Source of the DNA: Mycobacterium sp. ITM-2016-00317
GTDB taxonomy: Bacteria > Actinomycetota > Actinomycetes > Mycobacteriales > Mycobacteriaceae
Assembly (NCBI RefSeq): GCF_002968295.1
Contig: NZ_CP134399.1
Coordinates: forward strand, 2,542,001 to 2,606,000
Direction: 5' to 3'
Length of the DNA stretch: 64,000 bases
A program made the position numbers and the translations under genes. The notes under the pieces are model-generated. The model did no database searches. It saw only the letters and a list, made by a program, of their open reading frames with translations, and was not told where the DNA came from. Positions 50,659 to 59,692 of this stretch are shown one piece after another; position 1 is the stretch's first letter; the number at the start of each line of letters is the position of its first letter.

Positions 50659-51867
50659 GTGAGTGAAGCTCGGCTGTTTACCAGTGAGTCGGTGACCGAA
50701 GGACACCCCGACAAGATCTGTGACGCCATCAGCGACTCGGTGCTCGACGCGTTGCTCGCCGAAGATCCCAAGTCCCGCGTCGCGGTGGAGACACTGGTGA
50801 CGACCGGGCAGGTACACGTCGTCGGTGAGGTCACCACCGCCGCCAAGACGGCGTTCGCCGACATCACCAACACCGTCCGGGAGCGCATCCTGGAGATCGG
50901 CTACGACAGCTCGGAGAAGGGCTTCGACGGCCTGACCTGTGGCGTGAACATCGGCATCGGCGCGCAGTCGCCGGACATCGCCCAGGGCGTGGACACCGCA
51001 CACGAGACCCGCGTCGAGGGTGCCGCCGATCCGCTGGACTCCCAGGGCGCCGGCGACCAGGGCCTGATGTTCGGCTACGCGATCGCCGACACCCCCGAGT
51101 TGATGCCGCTGCCGATCGCGCTGGCCCACCGGCTCTCGCGCAAGCTGACCGAGGTCCGCAAGAACGGCACGCTGGCCTACCTGCGTCCCGACGGCAAGAC
51201 CCAGGTCACCGTGCAGTACGACGGCACCACCCCGGTGCGCCTCGACACCGTGGTGCTGTCCACCCAGCATGCCGACGGCATCGATCTGGAGAGCCAGCTG
51301 GCCCCCGAGATCAAGCAGCACGTCATCGACGCGGTGCTCACCGAACTCGGCCACGAGACGCTGGACACCTCGAACCCGAGGATCCTGGTCAACCCGACCG
51401 GCAAGTTCGTCCTCGGCGGACCCATGGGTGACGCAGGCCTGACCGGCCGCAAGATCATCGTCGACACCTACGGAGGCTGGGCTCGCCACGGCGGCGGTGC
51501 GTTCTCCGGCAAGGATCCGTCCAAGGTGGACCGTTCGGCGGCGTACGCGATGCGCTGGGTGGCCAAGAACGTCGTCGCCGCCGGCCTGGCCGAGCGCGTC
51601 GAGGTTCAGGTCGCCTACGCGATCGGCAAGGCTGCGCCCGTCGGTCTCTTCGTCGAAACCTTCGGCTCCGAGACCGTCGACCCGGTCAAGATCGAGAAGG
51701 CCATCGGCGAGGTCTTCGACCTGCGTCCCGGTGCGATCGTCCGCGACCTGGACCTGCTGCGCCCCATCTACGCGCCGACCGCGGCGTACGGGCACTTCGG
51801 CCGTACCGACATCGACCTGCCGTGGGAGCAGCTGAACAAGGTCGACGAGCTCAAGGCCGCCGTCTAG
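50659..51867 (+). CDS. metK: S-adenosylmethionine synthetase
   Basis: A 402-residue enzyme making SAM from methionine and ATP. Signatures [17 protein letters not shown] in the N-terminus, [12 protein letters not shown] in the middle, [18 protein letters not shown] near residue 275. Starts with GTG after AAGGAA. Followed by a strong hairpin and the convergent alpha/beta hydrolase. Confidence 0.98.
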   Translation: MSEARLFTSESVTEGHPDKICDAISDSVLDALLAEDPKSRVAVETLVTTGQVHVVGEVTTAAKTAFADITNTVRERILEIGYDSSEKGFDGLTCGVNIGIGAQSPDIAQGVDTAHETRVEGAADPLDSQGAGDQGLMFGYAIADTPELMPLPIALAHRLSRKLTEVRKNGTLAYLRPDGKTQVTVQYDGTTPVRLDTVVLSTQHADGIDLESQLAPEIKQHVIDAVLTELGHETLDTSNPRILVNPTGKFVLGGPMGDAGLTGRKIIVDTYGGWARHGGGAFSGKDPSKVDRSAAYAMRWVAKNVVAAGLAERVEVQVAYAIGKAAPVGLFVETFGSETVDPVKIEKAIGEVFDLRPGAIVRDLDLLRPIYAPTAAYGHFGRTDIDLPWEQLNKVDELKAAV

Positions 51868-51883
51868 TCTCCCGAGTTTGCGC

Positions 51884-51918
51884 TGAGGGTCGTGATCCTT
51901 CCGGGATCACGACCCTCA
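51884..51918. terminator. Bidirectional hairpin between metK and the convergent hydrolase gene
   Basis: A perfect 15-bp stem (51884-51898 with 51904-51918; arm TGAGGGTCGTGATCC) and a 5-base loop TTCCG, placed 17 bp after metK and 35 bp before the end of the convergent gene. Position and stability fit a terminator serving both strands. The arms could also be a dispersed mycobacterial repeat. Confidence 0.75.
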
Positions 51919-51952
51919 CTGCATTTTCGGCCGTTCACCCGCCGACCGCTCC

Positions 51953-52869
51953 CTACTTCAGCGCAGAACGCAGCGCGGCCAGCCCTCGATCGGTGGCCTC
52001 GGTGGCCGCGGGCACGATGCCGGCGTACCCGAGGTAGCCGTGCACCAGCGACTCGGCGTGATGCACCTCGACCGGCACGTCGGCCGCGGTGAGCAGTTCG
52101 GCGTAGCGGAGTCCGTCGTCGCGCAACGGGTCGTGCCCGGCGACGGCGATGTAGGCCAGCGCCAGGCCGGCGAGGTCGCCACGCGCGGGCACCAGGGTGG
52201 CCGGCGGGTCGGACAGATCGGTGTCGGCGACGTACCAGCGGGTGAGGCCCTTGCACGCGGCCAGGTTCAGGACCGGCGCGTCGGCGTTCTCGGTGAACGA
52301 CGGCAGCGAGGTGTCGAACGTCGTCGACGGGTACCACAGCAGCTGGAACCGCAGCGACATACCGGCGTCGCGGGCCGACTGCGCGACCACCGCGGCGAGG
52401 TTGCCGCCCGCCGAGTCACCGGCCACGGCCAGCCGTTCCGGGTCGGCGCCGAGCTCGGCGGCGTTGTCGGTCACCCACCGGGTGGCGGCCCAGACGTCCT
52501 CCACCGCAGCCGGATACGGATGCTCGGGGGCCAGCCGGTACTCCACCGAGACCACCACCGCGCCGGCGCCCATGGCGTGCATGCGCGCCGTGCCGTCGTA
52601 GGTGTCGAGGTCACCGATGCTCCAGCCGCCGCCGTGGATGAACACCACCAGCGGCAGCACGGCGTCCTCGGCGGCGGACGGTACACGCGCACCGCGATCG
52701 GTCCCGCCGGTCCGTCGATAGTGCGGTCCTGCGCGGTGACCTCAGGAAGGATCGGATTGCGGGGCAGTTCCGCGAACCGGCGCCGGGCCTGCTCGGGGCC
52801 GCCCTCGGTGGTCAGCTGGAACGGGACGACCTCCAGCACCTTCTGCAGTACGGGATCCAACTCAGCCAT
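51953..52869 (-). pseudogene. Alpha/beta hydrolase (hormone-sensitive-lipase type), apparent frameshift
   Basis: The frame from ATG 52869 (MAELDPVLQKVLEVV) gives the family N-terminus through IAVRVYRP, then the fold continues in the next frame (AAEDAVLPLVVFIHGGGWSIG onward in pieces). The switch lies at about 52674-52690, and one C restored in the CC after TACCGT gives a continuous 305-residue protein. HGGGW is the oxyanion motif, GDSAGGN carries the nucleophile Ser, GHDPLRDDG the Asp and a late VHGYLGY the His, so the catalytic set is intact. Likely a carboxylesterase; substrate unknown. Sequencing indel is as likely as decay. Confidence 0.85.
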
Positions 52870-52964
52870 GGCACACACCGTACGCACCCGGGCGACGGGG
52901 GTAGCCGCCCACCACGGCATATTTTCGCCGAGAATGGGGCTACCCCGCAGAGTGAGGAACGTCC

Positions 52965-53831
52965 GTGAGCTTTCTGCCAGGCCGTCGGAAGCCGGTTGCC
53001 GACCAGGCCCGCCCCATCTGTCTGGCCCCGCTGACCGTGCTCGAGCTGGGCCCGCCCGAGTTGGTGGCCTGTGCGGCCGAGGCCGGCTACGACGGAGTCG
53101 GGCTGCGGCTGATCAGGGCCACCGAGCAGGAGCCGATCCGGCCGACCGTCGGCATCACCCCGATGATCCGCGAGACGCGGAGCCGGCTCGCCGACACCGG
53201 ACTGTTCGTCCTGGACATCGAAGTGCTCCGACTGCGCCCCGAGACGCGGGTGCGTGACGACTTCACCGCGTTCCTGGAGACCGGCGCCTACCTGGGCGCG
53301 ACTCAGGTCCTGGTCACCGGCAACGACCCCGACCACGGCAGGACCGCGGACAATCTCGCCGAACTCGGGCTGCTGGCAGCGGAATTCGGGTTGACGCCGA
53401 ACCTGGAGCCGATGCCGTGGACGGAGGTGCGCGACCTCGGCGAGGCCGTGCGGATCGTCGGTCGCTGCGCGGACAGCGGGGCAGGCCTGCTCGTCGACGC
53501 GATCCACTACGACCGCGAACTGGCCACCCCCGAGGATCTGAGCAGGGTGCCCGACGAGTGGATCCGCTACGCGCAGATCTGCGATGCCGCGTTGCCACGC
53601 CCGGAGTCGGTGGACGAACTGCGCCACCAGGGTCGCTCTGCCCGGCTGTTTCCGGGGGAGGGCTGCATCGGGGTGGTCCCGATGCTGCGTGCGCTGCCGC
53701 TGGTGCCGGTCAGCGTCGAGGCTCCGGTGCAGTGGAACGCACCCGCGGGTGTGCGTGCCCGCGCCGCGTTGCGCTCGGCGCGCTCGGTGGTCGCCCTCGC
53801 CGATGCGGGGCAGCCTGCGCTGTCGGCTTGA
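52965..53831 (+). CDS. Sugar phosphate isomerase/epimerase-like TIM-barrel protein
   Basis: A 288-residue xylose-isomerase-like TIM barrel (AP endonuclease 2 fold). Recognisable pieces are CAAEAGYDGVGLRL, LDIEVLRL, QVLVTGNDP, LEPMPWTEV and LLVDAIHYDR, which provide the glutamate and aspartate positions used for metal binding in this fold. Starts at GTG 52965. It stands alone between the hydrolase and the flippase-NRPS fusion, with stop 6 bp from the convergent stop. Substrate not assignable. Confidence 0.83.
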   Translation: MSFLPGRRKPVADQARPICLAPLTVLELGPPELVACAAEAGYDGVGLRLIRATEQEPIRPTVGITPMIRETRSRLADTGLFVLDIEVLRLRPETRVRDDFTAFLETGAYLGATQVLVTGNDPDHGRTADNLAELGLLAAEFGLTPNLEPMPWTEVRDLGEAVRIVGRCADSGAGLLVDAIHYDRELATPEDLSRVPDEWIRYAQICDAALPRPESVDELRHQGRSARLFPGEGCIGVVPMLRALPLVPVSVEAPVQWNAPAGVRARAALRSARSVVALADAGQPALSA

Positions 53832-53837
53832 CCGACG

Positions 53838-56800
53838 TCAGGGGGTGAGGGGCGCCCGCGCCGTACCGATGAGATCGACGACCCGGGCGACATGCGGGTC
53901 CCTGACCACCGAATCGTGGTCACAGTGGATGCGCTCGACGGTCAGGTCGCCGGTCAGCAGCCGCGCCCACACCCGATCGTCGTCGAGGTTGAACGTGCTG
54001 AGCACCAACAGGGTTCGCCCGGAGTAGGGCCGGGGCCGGTGCAGTCGGCCGACCCGGACACCGACCTCGCGCAGTGCGGTGACCTTCTGCTCCGCGGTCC
54101 CCTCGGCGATCCCGGCCAGCGGGAGCCACAACCGGTGCCGCCACAGCACCGACCGGTCGGCAGGCGTCTGCTCGAGCAGCGTGGACCGCACCCCGGGCAG
54201 GTGCCGCCGGGCTGCGCGCACGGTCCGCGGCGGCAGGAACGGGTCGAGCATCGCGACCAGTTCGACCTCGTGGCCCAGCGCCTGCAGGCGAGCGGCGACG
54301 TCGACGGCGATGAACGCCCCGAGCGAGTGACCGACCAGCCGGTACGGCCCTTCCGGTTGCAGCTCGAGCAGATCCGTCAGATGCCTGCGGGCAGCGCGCC
54401 CGACCGTCCAGTCCGGGACGGCCCGGTTCTCCAGCCCCTGCGCCTGGAACGCCACCACAGCGGTGCCGCGGTCGACCCGGTCGGCCAGCGGCGCGAAGGT
54501 CAGCGCCGAGGCGCCGGCACCGGCGAAGCAGAACAACGTGTCCCGGGTGCCGGCCGTCGGCGGGCGCAGCAGCACCGTCGTCGGCGCGAGCGGGTTACCT
54601 TGCGGGACAGGAACTCCGGACCGCCGCGCGGCCACCGTCCGGGCCAACTGGGCCACCGTGGGCGCACCGGCCACGTCCGAGGCCGTCAGCCGCACCCCGT
54701 GCTGCTCCCCGAGCGCGGTGATGAGCTGCTGGACGTTCAGTGAATCTCCGCCGAGCGCATAGAAGTTCTCGTCGCGGCCCACCTCGTCGAGGCGCAGCAC
54801 CCGCGCCCAGGTGCGTGCGACGTCGGTCTCCAGGCCCGGCGCCGGAGGCAGGATCGGGCCGCGCGCCGGGGCAGGCAGTGCCCGCCGATCGACCTTGCCG
54901 CGCTCGTTCCGGGGCAGGGCCTCCAGCATCACCACATGGTGGGGCACCATCCAGGCCGGAAGTCGTTCGTGCAGTTGGGCCCGGATGTCGGCGACCGCCG
55001 GTGTGCGGATTCCGGGTACGGGCGCGACGTAGGCCGTCAGGGTCGGCGCCTCGGCCGTGGTGTCGGCCAGCACGAGCGCCTCCCGGATGCCGGGGCAGTC
55101 CAGCAGCGCGGCCTCCACCTCGGCGGGCTCGACCAGGTAGCCGCGGATCTTGAGGGCCGCGTCCATGCGCCCGAGCACCACCAGAACCCCGTCGTCGATG
55201 CGGGCCCGGTCGTTGGTGACGAAAGTGCGGCTGCCGTCCGGGTTCTCGGTGAAGGTGGTCGACGCGCCGGCGGGTGACAGATAGCCGGCAGCCAGGTACG
55301 GGGAGGTCACGGTCAACCGTCCCTGGTCGTCGACGGCCAGCGTCTTGTGCGGCACCGCCACGCCCGCCGGGACCACACCCGCGGGTATCGGGTCGCCGGG
55401 CCAGATGTCGAAGTGGGCGATGCCCAGCGTCTCCGACGATCCCGCCCAGTTGGTCAACACCGCATTCGGCGCCAGCACCCGGGCCCGGCGGAGAACGTTG
55501 CCGTACACCGGTTCACCGGTGGTCACGATGCGCCGCACCCGGTCCAGGCTGCGTCCGTGCGCGGCGTCAGCCACCGACTGCAGGAACGACGGGGTGCACA
55601 TGACGATGTCGGTGTCGGCCAGCCGGTCGGCCGCGGCCTCAGGAGTGCAGCTGCGCGGGTCGACCACGATCACCTCGGCCCCCGACAGCAGGGACCCGAT
55701 CATCACGTTGAGCCCGGCGGCGAAGCTGACCGGCATGCACAGCGCGACCCGCGCACCGTCGACGATGCCGAACCGGTCCCGGTGCAGGATCCAGTCACTG
55801 AGCCACGTCCCGTTGACGTGCAGCACGGCCTTGGGTTCGCCGGAGGAACCGGAGGTGAACTGGATGCTGGTCACCGTCTGCACACCCAGCTGCGGAGCCT
55901 CGGCCTGCATCGCCGGCGCATCGCCGACCCGGTCGGCCGGCCACACCGGATACCGGCCACCGAGTTGTGCGGTCAGCCGGTCGCCGTCCTCGACCACCAC
56001 GGTGCCCAGAGGGCGGGCCTGCTGCTCGAGCGCGTCGAAGATATGGGTCATCCGGTCCACCGGCAGCCCGGTGTCCAGCGGAACCAGCGGGGCGCCGGAG
56101 GCGAAGCTGCCCAGGATCACGGCGGCGGTGTGCGGGGTCAGGTCACCGACGAGAGCGACCGCGGACCGCGGGTCGGGGCGGGCGGCCAGCGCCGCCGCCC
56201 AGCCGGCCGCGGCGGCGTGCAACTCGCCGTAACTGAGGGAGCCGCGGTCGGTGTGCAGCGCGATGTGGTCCGGTTTCTGTGCCGCGACCTCGGCGAATCG
56301 TGCTGCCACCGAGTCATGCTCGACGTCGCCGAAGCGGGACAGGTCCGGCCGGGTGACCGCGGGCGGCACAGAATCGAGGGCCTGGCCGCGTGGGGTCGCG
56401 GCGACCTTGCGCAGCAGCAGCACGGTGGGCACCAGCAGGATCAGGGTGTTGAGCAGTTCGGCGGCCAGGTAGGTGTAGCCGATCGCGTCGATGCCCCAGC
56501 GCCTCGTGGTCAGCGTGACCCCGCTGACCACCACGATGCCGAGCAGCAGCTGTGCGGCCACCGCGAGCCGCAACCGGCGCTGCAGCCGGGCCAGTGCGGT
56601 GTAGACGGTCATCAGCGCCACCGAGGGCAGGGTGAGGGCCATGATCCGGATCAGGGTGGTGCCGTGCTCGGCGTACTGCGGTCCAAGGATGCCGAGGATC
56701 AGCGGCGCGCTGACCAGCAGGGCCGCGCAGCCGGTCAGTGCGGCGCCGCCACACAGCAGAACGAAACGCACTGTGCAGGAGCGCAGGTCGGCGCCCGGTG

Positions 56801-57635
56801 TGGACGCGGCGGCGATGAACGGCGCGGCGGTGGCCCCGACGAGCACGCCGAGCGTGTTCACCACCAGCCAGCACATGGAGAAGTACGCGTTCATCTCGGT
56901 GCCGAGTTGGGCGACGACGATCAGCGGCACCAGCAGCGGGACCGTCACGCCGACGGCGTTGATGGCGTACGAGCTGGCGAAGAACTGGACCAGTTCGCGC
57001 CGCGGGGGCAGGGTGGCGGCCCCGTCGCGGCGCGCGGTCTCGCGCCGGATCACCACCACCGCGATGATCGCGGTGATCACCGCGGCGGGCAGCACCCAGG
57101 ACCACACGATCGCGGCTCCGGTGCCCAGTGGGATCAGCGCGGCGACCGCGACGAGCTTGGCGGTGGACTGGCCGATGTTCTTGGTCGCGATCATCCGGGC
57201 CCGGCTCAGCCCTATCAGGATCTGGTCCTGCAGCGCGTATACCGCCAGCACCGCGACGAACGCCGGGAACACCACGGCCTCAGGCCACTTCGGGAACAGC
57301 GCGGCACGGGGGCCGAGCAGGACGAACACGATTCCGAACAGCAGAGCGGTACACGAGACCAATGCGACGCCGGTGCGCACCACCCGTTGGGTGTGGCCGC
57401 CGGCCAAGGGCAGGAAGCGTTCATAGAGGCTGCCGAGGCTGAAGTTGGCCAGGATCGCGATCAGGGCCGCCGACGAGATGATCGCCGACGCCCGCCCGAC
57501 CTCGGCGGCGTCGTACCCGCGCGCGGCCACCGTCCAGAACACGAAACCGAGCACCCCGGTGGCTGCGCTCGACGTCATCACCGCGGCGATGTCGATGCCG
57601 AGACCGGGGGAGGTGGGGCGGCCAGTCGTCGGCAT
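53838..57635 (-). CDS. Flippase fused to NRPS adenylation-carrier-thioesterase module
   Basis: A 1265-residue fusion. Residues 1-412 form a polysaccharide-type (Wzx/MATE-like) exporter with about 12 membrane helices. Residues about 437-925 are an NRPS adenylation domain: TSGSSGEPK (594-602), NWAGSSET (729-736), GRMDAALKIRGYLVEP (822-837) and NERGKVDR (910-917). Residues 935-1003 are a carrier domain with phosphopantetheine Ser965 in LGGDSLNV. Residues about 1030-1265 are a thioesterase with Ser1104 in GHSLG and a late His in HCDHDS. There is no condensation domain, so it likely activates and releases one amino acid. I chose ATG 57635 (AGGA six bases upstream); GTG 57701 would add 22 residues. 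Divergent from a glycosyltransferase cluster across two iron-box-like sites. Confidence 0.93.
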   Translation of the reverse strand: MPTTGRPTSPGLGIDIAAVMTSSAATGVLGFVFWTVAARGYDAAEVGRASAIISSAALIAILANFSLGSLYERFLPLAGGHTQRVVRTGVALVSCTALLFGIVFVLLGPRAALFPKWPEAVVFPAFVAVLAVYALQDQILIGLSRARMIATKNIGQSTAKLVAVAALIPLGTGAAIVWSWVLPAAVITAIIAVVVIRRETARRDGAATLPPRRELVQFFASSYAINAVGVTVPLLVPLIVVAQLGTEMNAYFSMCWLVVNTLGVLVGATAAPFIAAASTPGADLRSCTVRFVLLCGGAALTGCAALLVSAPLILGILGPQYAEHGTTLIRIMALTLPSVALMTVYTALARLQRRLRLAVAAQLLLGIVVVSGVTLTTRRWGIDAIGYTYLAAELLNTLILLVPTVLLLRKVAATPRGQALDSVPPAVTRPDLSRFGDVEHDSVAARFAEVAAQKPDHIALHTDRGSLSYGELHAAAAGWAAALAARPDPRSAVALVGDLTPHTAAVILGSFASGAPLVPLDTGLPVDRMTHIFDALEQQARPLGTVVVEDGDRLTAQLGGRYPVWPADRVGDAPAMQAEAPQLGVQTVTSIQFTSGSSGEPKAVLHVNGTWLSDWILHRDRFGIVDGARVALCMPVSFAAGLNVMIGSLLSGAEVIVVDPRSCTPEAAADRLADTDIVMCTPSFLQSVADAAHGRSLDRVRRIVTTGEPVYGNVLRRARVLAPNAVLTNWAGSSETLGIAHFDIWPGDPIPAGVVPAGVAVPHKTLAVDDQGRLTVTSPYLAAGYLSPAGASTTFTENPDGSRTFVTNDRARIDDGVLVVLGRMDAALKIRGYLVEPAEVEAALLDCPGIREALVLADTTAEAPTLTAYVAPVPGIRTPAVADIRAQLHERLPAWMVPHHVVMLEALPRNERGKVDRRALPAPARGPILPPAPGLETDVARTWARVLRLDEVGRDENFYALGGDSLNVQQLITALGEQHGVRLTASDVAGAPTVAQLARTVAARRSGVPVPQGNPLAPTTVLLRPPTAGTRDTLFCFAGAGASALTFAPLADRVDRGTAVVAFQAQGLENRAVPDWTVGRAARRHLTDLLELQPEGPYRLVGHSLGAFIAVDVAARLQALGHEVELVAMLDPFLPPRTVRAARRHLPGVRSTLLEQTPADRSVLWRHRLWLPLAGIAEGTAEQKVTALREVGVRVGRLHRPRPYSGRTLLVLSTFNLDDDRVWARLLTGDLTVERIHCDHDSVVRDPHVARVVDLIGTARAPLTP

Positions 57636-57720
57636 CGTGGGTCCTAAGTGGGCGAGGGCTCGAAGGGGGTCGGACGGGGCCGTCGATGACCGCTGAATCA
57701 CGATACTAGAGCGGCCAGAG

Positions 57721-57739
57721 TTTGCTTAGGCTACCCAAA
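57721..57739 (+). promoter_or_regulatory. Putative IdeR iron box 1
   Basis: TTTGCTTAGGCTACCCAAA matches the IdeR consensus TTAGGTTAGGCTAACCTAA at 15 of 19 positions. It lies 86 bp upstream of the fusion-gene ATG, overlapping a possible -10 (TAGCCT on the minus strand). IdeR with iron would then repress. Prediction by eye. Confidence 0.55.
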
Positions 57740-57795
57740 CTTGTGATGCTGCTCATAGACGGCGAGGGAGCGCCCACAACGAGCCTCCCGTTGAC

Positions 57796-57814
57796 TAAGG
57801 TAACCCTCAGCTAA
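57796..57814 (-). promoter_or_regulatory. Putative IdeR iron box 2
   Basis: The minus strand reads TTAGCTGAGGGTTACCTTA, 14 of 19 matches to the IdeR consensus. It lies 91 bp upstream of the first glycosyltransferase gene. Paired boxes in divergent regions are known for mycobacterial iron genes. Weaker than box 1, so on its own it would not be convincing. Confidence 0.45.
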
Positions 57815-57905
57815 TGGCCGTCGGTGTCACGGCCAGTCTCGTCAACCCCAAGTGCGCTCCGTTGCAGATTGCGCAGAAGCAAGGTAGGACAAGGAGTTTG
57901 ACCAC

Positions 57906-58736
57906 GTGACGGAGATCGTTCCGGAGTCCGACGTGCGCGTTCCAGCGGACATCGGCAATCTGCTGGCAAATATCGACAAGCCCGCGCGGCCCGACGGGGG
58001 CCGACCGACCGTCACCGTGGTCCTGCCCGTCCGCAATGAGGTGCGCAACCTGTCCTACGTCGCGCAGCGGATGCCGCCGGTCGACGAGATCGTGGTCGTC
58101 GACGGCGGGTCCGTCGACGGCACGGCCGACGAGGCACGCCGGTTGTGGCCGAACGCCACGGTGATCGAGCAGAGCCGCGCAGGCAAGGGCAACGCGCTCG
58201 CGTGCGGCTTCCTGGCCGCCACCGGGGACATCATCGTGATGATCGACGGCGACGGTTCGACCGACCCCGCCGAGATCCCGCGCTTCGTCGACGCACTCGT
58301 CGGCGGGGCCGACCTGGCCAAGGGCAGCCGATTCTCCCGCGGCGGGGGCAGCGACGACATCACCCACTTCCGGCGGCTGGGCAACAAGGGCCTCAACTGG
58401 CTGGTGAACCGTTTGTTCAGGACGCAGTTCAGCGATCTGTGCTACGGCTACAACGCTTTCTGGCGGCGCAACCTGAACTGCCTCGACCTGCCTGCGACCG
58501 ACCTGCCGGAACCGCAGTGGGGCGACGGATTCGAGATCGAGACCGTCATCAACGTCCGAGCCGCGCGCAGCGGCTGGCTGATCCACGAGGTGGGCAGCTT
58601 CGAGGGCAGGCGAATCTACGGGCGCTCCAACCTGAATGCGGTGACCGACGGGCTGCGGGTGCTGCGCACCATCAACCGCGAGCGCCGGGAACACCGGGAC
58701 ACACGTGCCGCCGCGGGCGCTGGTTGGTCGCGGTGA
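57906..58736 (+). CDS. Family-2 glycosyltransferase (DPM1-like)
   Basis: A 276-residue GT-A glycosyltransferase. PTVTVVLPVRNEVRNL opens the fold, DGGSVDGT and MIDGDGSTDP (DxD-type metal and nucleotide-sugar site) follow, and GKGNALACGF lies between. It resembles polyprenyl-phosphate sugar synthases, which load a sugar on a lipid carrier, but has no C-terminal membrane helices. GTG start; first gene of a six-gene run with 4-bp overlaps, divergent from the flippase-NRPS gene. Confidence 0.9.
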   Translation: MTEIVPESDVRVPADIGNLLANIDKPARPDGGRPTVTVVLPVRNEVRNLSYVAQRMPPVDEIVVVDGGSVDGTADEARRLWPNATVIEQSRAGKGNALACGFLAATGDIIVMIDGDGSTDPAEIPRFVDALVGGADLAKGSRFSRGGGSDDITHFRRLGNKGLNWLVNRLFRTQFSDLCYGYNAFWRRNLNCLDLPATDLPEPQWGDGFEIETVINVRAARSGWLIHEVGSFEGRRIYGRSNLNAVTDGLRVLRTINRERREHRDTRAAAGAGWSR

Positions 58737-59692
58737 CCGCGCACCCCCTACCGCTCGAGGACACCGGCCCGGCCGCGATCTCGGTGAGTGTGGTGATCTG
58801 CTGCTACACCAGTGGCCGCAGGCAGATGCTCGGCGAGGCCGTCGGCGTGGTGCTGCGTCAACTGCGCCCCGACGACGAGCTGATCCTCGTCGTCGACGGC
58901 AACGAGGTCCTGCAGCGGGACCTACACGACGCCTACGGTGCGTCGGTGACGGTGTTGCCCAATCGATTCCGGCGAGGCCTCGCCGGCGCCAGGAACACCG
59001 GCCTGCAGGCTGCCACCGGTGAGGTCGTCGTGTTCCTCGACGACGACGCGGTACTGCACCCCGACGCGCTCGGCGACGCGCGCGCGGCGTTCGCCGACTC
59101 CACCGTGACCGCGCTCGGCGGGGCGGTCCATCCGTCCTGGCACGCCGGGCGGCGACCCGCGTGGTTTCCCCCGGAGTTCGGTTGGGTCGTCGGATGCGAC
59201 TACCGCGGGTTGCCGCCCGACGGGTCCGCGATCCGCAACCCGATCGGCGCTGCGATGGCCGTACGCAGAAGCGACCTCGCCGGTATCGGCGGGTTCTGTG
59301 ACGAGCTCGGCCGGGTCGGCAGCCTGCCCGCGGGCTGCGAGGAGACGATGATGGGCATCGAACTCGTCCGCCGCGATCCGGGTGCGCGGATCATCCGCCG
59401 CACCGGGTTCGCCGTGTCGCACGCGGTGCCGGCGGACCGCACGACGTTGTCGTACTTCGCGAGCCGCTGTTTCCACGAAGGCCGCAGCAAGGCGACGCTC
59501 GCCCGGCTCTGCGGAAGCGGTCCGGCGCTGCGCAGCGAGCGGGCGTACGCCACCAGGACGTTGCCGTCCGGGGTGTGGCACGCCCGCAGGTCTCCGGCCC
59601 GGGTGCTCGCGCTGGCGTTCGGGCTGCTGAGCACCACTGCCGGCTACCTGACCGGCCTGGCGGTCGCGGTGCTGCGGCAGGGGTCGCAATGA
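58733..59692 (+). CDS. Family-2 glycosyltransferase
   Basis: A 319-residue GT2 protein: ISVSVVICCYTSGRRQM, RRGLAGARNTGL, VVFLDDDAVLHPDAL (DDD metal site) and GCEETMMGIEL (ED catalytic region). A hydrophobic C-terminal helix (about 292-314) may touch the membrane. Probably extends a glycan chain on a lipid carrier. GTGA overlap with the preceding gene. Sugar and acceptor unknown. Confidence 0.9.
   Translation: MTAHPLPLEDTGPAAISVSVVICCYTSGRRQMLGEAVGVVLRQLRPDDELILVVDGNEVLQRDLHDAYGASVTVLPNRFRRGLAGARNTGLQAATGEVVVFLDDDAVLHPDALGDARAAFADSTVTALGGAVHPSWHAGRRPAWFPPEFGWVVGCDYRGLPPDGSAIRNPIGAAMAVRRSDLAGIGGFCDELGRVGSLPAGCEETMMGIELVRRDPGARIIRRTGFAVSHAVPADRTTLSYFASRCFHEGRSKATLARLCGSGPALRSERAYATRTLPSGVWHARRSPARVLALAFGLLSTTAGYLTGLAVAVLRQGSQ

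Noticed and set aside
57636..57701. A GTG start at 57701 for the flippase-NRPS fusion.
   Set aside because: No ribosome-binding site precedes it and it would start within about 20 bases of iron box 1; ATG 57635 has AGGA six bases upstream. Not fully excluded.
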